64,000 bases of DNA from an uncultured Mycoplasmatota bacterium. GTDB lineage: Bacteria > Bacillota_I > Bacilli_A > RF39 > UBA660. Below, in pieces: positions 61,803 to 64,000 of the stretch. The notes beneath the pieces were generated by a model, which was given only the letters and a program-made list of their open reading frames with translations, was not told the origin of the DNA and did no database searches. The position numbers were made by a program, and so were the translations under genes. Position 1 is the first letter of the stretch, and each line of letters starts with the position of its first letter. The stretch covers positions 124,001 through 188,000 of the forward strand of contig CALEBF010000012.1 in the NCBI GenBank assembly GCA_937944975.1, written 5' to 3'.

Positions 61803-61901
61803 TCATTCTTTATTTTCAGTTGAAATTTTTTTAATTCTATCAACACCCATTTTGGTAGTATGAATTTTATCTATGTTGGATAACAATATTCCTTTATTCA
61901 T
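61803..61901 (-). pseudogene. Truncated DUF3781-like N-terminal fragment
   Basis: ATG 61901 to TGA 61803, 32 codons, with GGAG 10 bases upstream. The segment LLSNIDKIHTTKMGVDRIKK resembles the start of DUF3781 proteins, which are usually about 80 residues. The rest is missing, so this looks like a decayed remnant in an accessory region. Assignment is from memory of the family. Confidence 0.4.
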
Positions 61902-61934
61902 TTATCATCAACTCCATAATTCATTATCTTAATA

Positions 61935-62726
61935 TTAAATATCATCCAAATCAATTACTTTAGGACATGCATTCTTAAGTATACATTGATTGCATCTTGG
62001 CTCTTTGGGCCTACAGATAGTTCTTCCTAATTTCCAACAAGTTAAATCTATAACACCTGGAAATTCAGGATTGATAGAACGTGCCTTATAAATTATCTTA
62101 TCTATATTGTTCATATCTTTTTTCTTAATCAATCCCATTCGCTTAAATAGCCGTTTCACATGAATATCTGGAGATATATCTATAGAATAATAATCAGATA
62201 ATGGTATTTTAAAATTTCTAGCAAGTATATTGGTCGCCATGGTGGCAATTTTAATTCCGATGCCATCAAAGTCTAAAAATCGTGACACTACTGTCGCACT
62301 ACTAGGATTTCCTTCCCATATATTAGAAGCATCGCTGTTATATTCTTCAACTATTTTTTGGACAGTTTTATAAAAAACTGTTGCCATATCATCGTTAAAT
62401 CTATGTAGTTTTTTTTCATTAAATATTCTTTTATATTCATCTAAAGTGACATGATACAAAGTATCTATAGAAAAATCTCCTAAAGCCTGTTTTATTTCAT
62501 AAGGTATAGACCAAGCTCTATCAGCATTAATTTGTCTATCCATCGCACAAGCTAAAACAAAAGCATGAGGATAATTTTCTAAATCACTTACCAATTTGTT
62601 TTTGTTCTCATCAGAAATTAAAATAACCTCTTTTACTTTTTCATATTCTTTGATAGACACTTGCTTTAATTTTTCTTCTATTGACTTTGAATCGATTAAA
62701 TTTTGTTTTTTATTATTTTTCAACAC
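61935..62726 (-). CDS. Endonuclease III-like HhH-GPD iron-sulfur protein
   Basis: A 263-residue protein with a helix-hairpin-helix (FDGIGIKIATMATNIL, with the Lys aligned to the catalytic Lys of Nth), an Asp in SPDIHVKRLF aligned to the catalytic Asp, and the C-terminal [4Fe-4S] loop C-x6-C-x2-C-x5-C (near 237-253). The N-terminal 60 residues are extra. It is diverged from housekeeping Nth and lies in an accessory stretch. The start is GTG 62726; TTG 62723 is also possible. Confidence 0.8.
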   Translation of the reverse strand: MLKNNKKQNLIDSKSIEEKLKQVSIKEYEKVKEVILISDENKNKLVSDLENYPHAFVLACAMDRQINADRAWSIPYEIKQALGDFSIDTLYHVTLDEYKRIFNEKKLHRFNDDMATVFYKTVQKIVEEYNSDASNIWEGNPSSATVVSRFLDFDGIGIKIATMATNILARNFKIPLSDYYSIDISPDIHVKRLFKRMGLIKKKDMNNIDKIIYKARSINPEFPGVIDLTCWKLGRTICRPKEPRCNQCILKNACPKVIDLDDI

Positions 62727-62757
62727 CTATACATCACACCTTCATATTGCTATTTAT

Positions 62758-63168
62758 CTATTGCATAGGATTAAAATAATTTTTAGCTTTTAAATGATTT
62801 ATATTATCTTTAATCCAGCTATTATTAGCAATGATCTTATTGATTTTCATTTCAATTTTCATAGATTGTGTTACAATTATCATTTCATTTTCTAGTAATC
62901 CATTTTTCATTTTAAAATTTGTTATATCCTCCCATGAAATAAATAAATTATCATCAATCATCCAATCTCCCCTAACAGGAAACAAATTAATACCTTTTGT
63001 ACTAAACCCAAATAAATATGAAGTTGCTTGTTCAAAAGCCATTACATTTACTATTCCTGTAGGTAAAACCCATTTTACTTTAGCTTTTGTATGTCCACAC
63101 AAAACATTATGACTATAGTCAAAGTTATATTTTTTTAATTCACTTTTCACTTTTTCTAAACTTAACAT
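62758..63168 (-). CDS. PH-like (YcxB-type?) small protein, paralog A
   Basis: A 136-residue soluble protein with alternating strands and a terminal helix, consistent with a bacterial PH-like fold. It shares with the next gene the order: GH-K-K-KW-LP, an FF/FGF segment, NLF-P, W-D---FK-K-GL-E-EM, and a closing NWIKxN. No catalytic residues seen. RBS GGGAGG before ATG 63168. Tandem duplicate of the 63184 gene. Confidence 0.65.
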   Translation of the reverse strand: MLSLEKVKSELKKYNFDYSHNVLCGHTKAKVKWVLPTGIVNVMAFEQATSYLFGFSTKGINLFPVRGDWMIDDNLFISWEDITNFKMKNGLLENEMIIVTQSMKIEMKINKIIANNSWIKDNINHLKAKNYFNPMQ

Positions 63169-63183
63169 TATTTCCTCCCATAA

Positions 63184-63597
63184 TTAATTATTATAAAAAT
63201 GATTGCACTCGATTAGATATTCGTTATTTTCTTTTACCCATTGATTCATTGCTTTAGTTTTGGGTATTTTCATTTCTATTTTCCCGTTATTTAATTTTAA
63301 CTGTATTTCGTCTTCCAAAATTAATCCTTTTTTAAACTTAAAACTTTTTAGATCATTCCAGGCAACGAAAGATTTTCCCATTACTTGATATTTGTTATTC
63401 AAATCTAATGGAAAGAAAGCTATCCCATTTTCATCAAAGTATATAAAAAATGGTTGAAATTGATCAAATGAATATATACTAATACCTACTAATGGTAAAA
63501 TCCATTTTATTTTCATTTTAGGATGTCCAAAAGTTATAGCATTTTTATCTTTTAAATTATACTCTTTTATTACCTCTTCTAATTGTTCCTCTAACAT
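63184..63597 (-). CDS. PH-like small protein, paralog B
   Basis: A 137-residue homolog of the preceding gene, upstream in the same unit with 15 bases between them. Conserved: FGHPKMKIKWILP, FFIYFDENGIAFFPLD, FVAWNDLKSFKFKKGL and NQWVKENNEYL. Identity by eye is about one third, so the duplication is not recent. RBS GGGAGAG before ATG 63597; an extended -10 (TG-A-TATAAT) lies at 63638-63646. Confidence 0.65.
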   Translation of the reverse strand: MLEEQLEEVIKEYNLKDKNAITFGHPKMKIKWILPLVGISIYSFDQFQPFFIYFDENGIAFFPLDLNNKYQVMGKSFVAWNDLKSFKFKKGLILEDEIQLKLNNGKIEMKIPKTKAMNQWVKENNEYLIECNHFYNN

Positions 63598-63648
63598 ATT
63601 TTTCTCTCCCTTTTAAACTACTGTGTTTATTAAGATCATTATATCATG

Positions 63649-63681
63649 AAAAAAGCAAATCTTCTACAGCGTCGATTTGCT
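63649..63681 (-). terminator. Terminator of the edge gene
   Basis: GCAAATC, 12-base loop, GATTTGC, then TTTTTT on the minus strand. Confidence 0.85.
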
Positions 63682-63698
63682 CCATACATCTTAATTTA

Positions 63699-63992
63699 TC
63701 ATTTGCAAAAATGATCTATGTTATCTCTATCATATTTTTGATTTTTCATCACTTTAAATGTTTCATTATCTTTGTTTACATTACATCTTATCACATCGTA
63801 AAATGGTGTATCATAATACATGACATGTTCTCCTGAAACTTTTACTAATGAAAATCTTGGCGCTTGATGAATACGAACAACACCAATATAATCTACTGCC
63901 ATCAATACCACTACAAATATTAAAAAATAACTAAAATTACACATTAATCTTTTCGGGTATGTGAAACGTTTTGTAAATTTACTAACACCCAT
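63699..63992 (-). CDS. Small membrane-anchored protein, possibly starting beyond the window
   Basis: 97 codons from ATG 63992. A basic N terminus, one membrane helix (about 17-37) and a hydrophilic external part with VRIHQAPRFSLVK and YYDTPFYDVIRCN, a pattern I associate with small uncharacterised exported proteins of gut Bacillota. The frame stays open to the window edge, and no RBS is visible in the 8 bases left, so the true start may lie outside. Confidence 0.6.
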   Translation of the reverse strand: MGVSKFTKRFTYPKRLMCNFSYFLIFVVVLMAVDYIGVVRIHQAPRFSLVKVSGEHVMYYDTPFYDVIRCNVNKDNETFKVMKNQKYDRDNIDHFCK

Positions 63993-64000
63993 CAAAGAAA

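Noticed and set aside
1..64000. UGA-as-tryptophan code, suggested by the Mollicutes-like low GC
   Set aside because: Several genes end at TGA with correctly placed downstream starts (for example tcdA and tag), so TGA is a stop.

Overview
The window is low-GC DNA (by eye about one third G+C) whose gene content fits a gut-type Bacillota of the Bacilli/Erysipelotrichia side. Supporting genes are a SAM-I riboswitch before metK, comEA/comEC, murT-gatD, addAB, rarA, a YlmH-like S4 protein, a YjcZ-like small protein and many sigma-A promoters of TTGACA-17-TATAAT type. TGA is used as a stop (for example at the end of tcdA), so the code is not the Mycoplasma code 4. I cannot name the species. Almost all genes lie on the minus strand; plus-strand genes cluster at 2.8-6.5 kb, with one more at 39 kb and a small RNA at 50.1 kb.

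Regions (mostly read right to left): 0-2.7 kb, competence genes comEA-comEC (comEC cut by the window edge) and a SEDS protein. 2.8-6.5 kb, a YjcZ-like peptide, def plus an arylsulfotransferase, and an unknown anchored protein. 6.5-8.8 kb, ABC-F and a YlmH-like S4 protein. 8.9-11.2 kb, three paralogous membrane proteins, each with its own promoter. 11.2-14.3 kb, an exported protein followed by a polyprenyl-phosphate-sugar-synthase-like GT2 and a GT-C-like membrane enzyme. 14.4-20.7 kb, smc, tcdA, a TM2 protein, metK with its SAM-I riboswitch, and a candidate 6S RNA immediately upstream. 20.8-29 kb, a TtcA-like protein, the undecaprenyl-phosphate recycling pair uppP/DUF368, and addBA. 29-34 kb, murT-gatD-gltS-like-amidohydrolase, with a candidate small RNA just upstream. 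34.3-39 kb, a TetR-controlled heterodimeric ABC exporter. 39-45 kb, a Cys/His protein, fhs, a yaiI-like gene and a 1015-residue protein made of repeated sigma-region-4-like units. 45-50 kb, an M23 peptidase, thioredoxin/rhodanese lipoproteins, a membrane XRE regulator and a second ABC-F with a leader-peptide attenuator. 50-50.3 kb, a probable type I toxin-antitoxin locus. 50.5-55.5 kb, an ABC-2 transporter, a CHAP protein and rarA. 55.6-59.4 kb, a MerR-flavodoxin operon and an XRE-ogt-tag-Nudix DNA repair operon. 59.6-64 kb is accessory: a membrane XRE regulator with a BNR-repeat partner, a DUF3781 remnant, an endonuclease III-like protein, two PH-like paralogs and an edge gene.

The most interesting items are: (i) the hydrophobic-peptide/antisense-RNA locus at 50.03-50.30 kb; (ii) the MRMMRK leader peptide with competing stems before the ABC-F gene at 49.9 kb; (iii) the multi-HTH repeat protein; (iv) a GatD that has lost both its catalytic Cys and His; (v) the 6S-like RNA abutting the metK riboswitch; (vi) an undescribed structured RNA candidate at 34.1-34.25 kb. 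All calls come from reading the sequence; no database searches were run.
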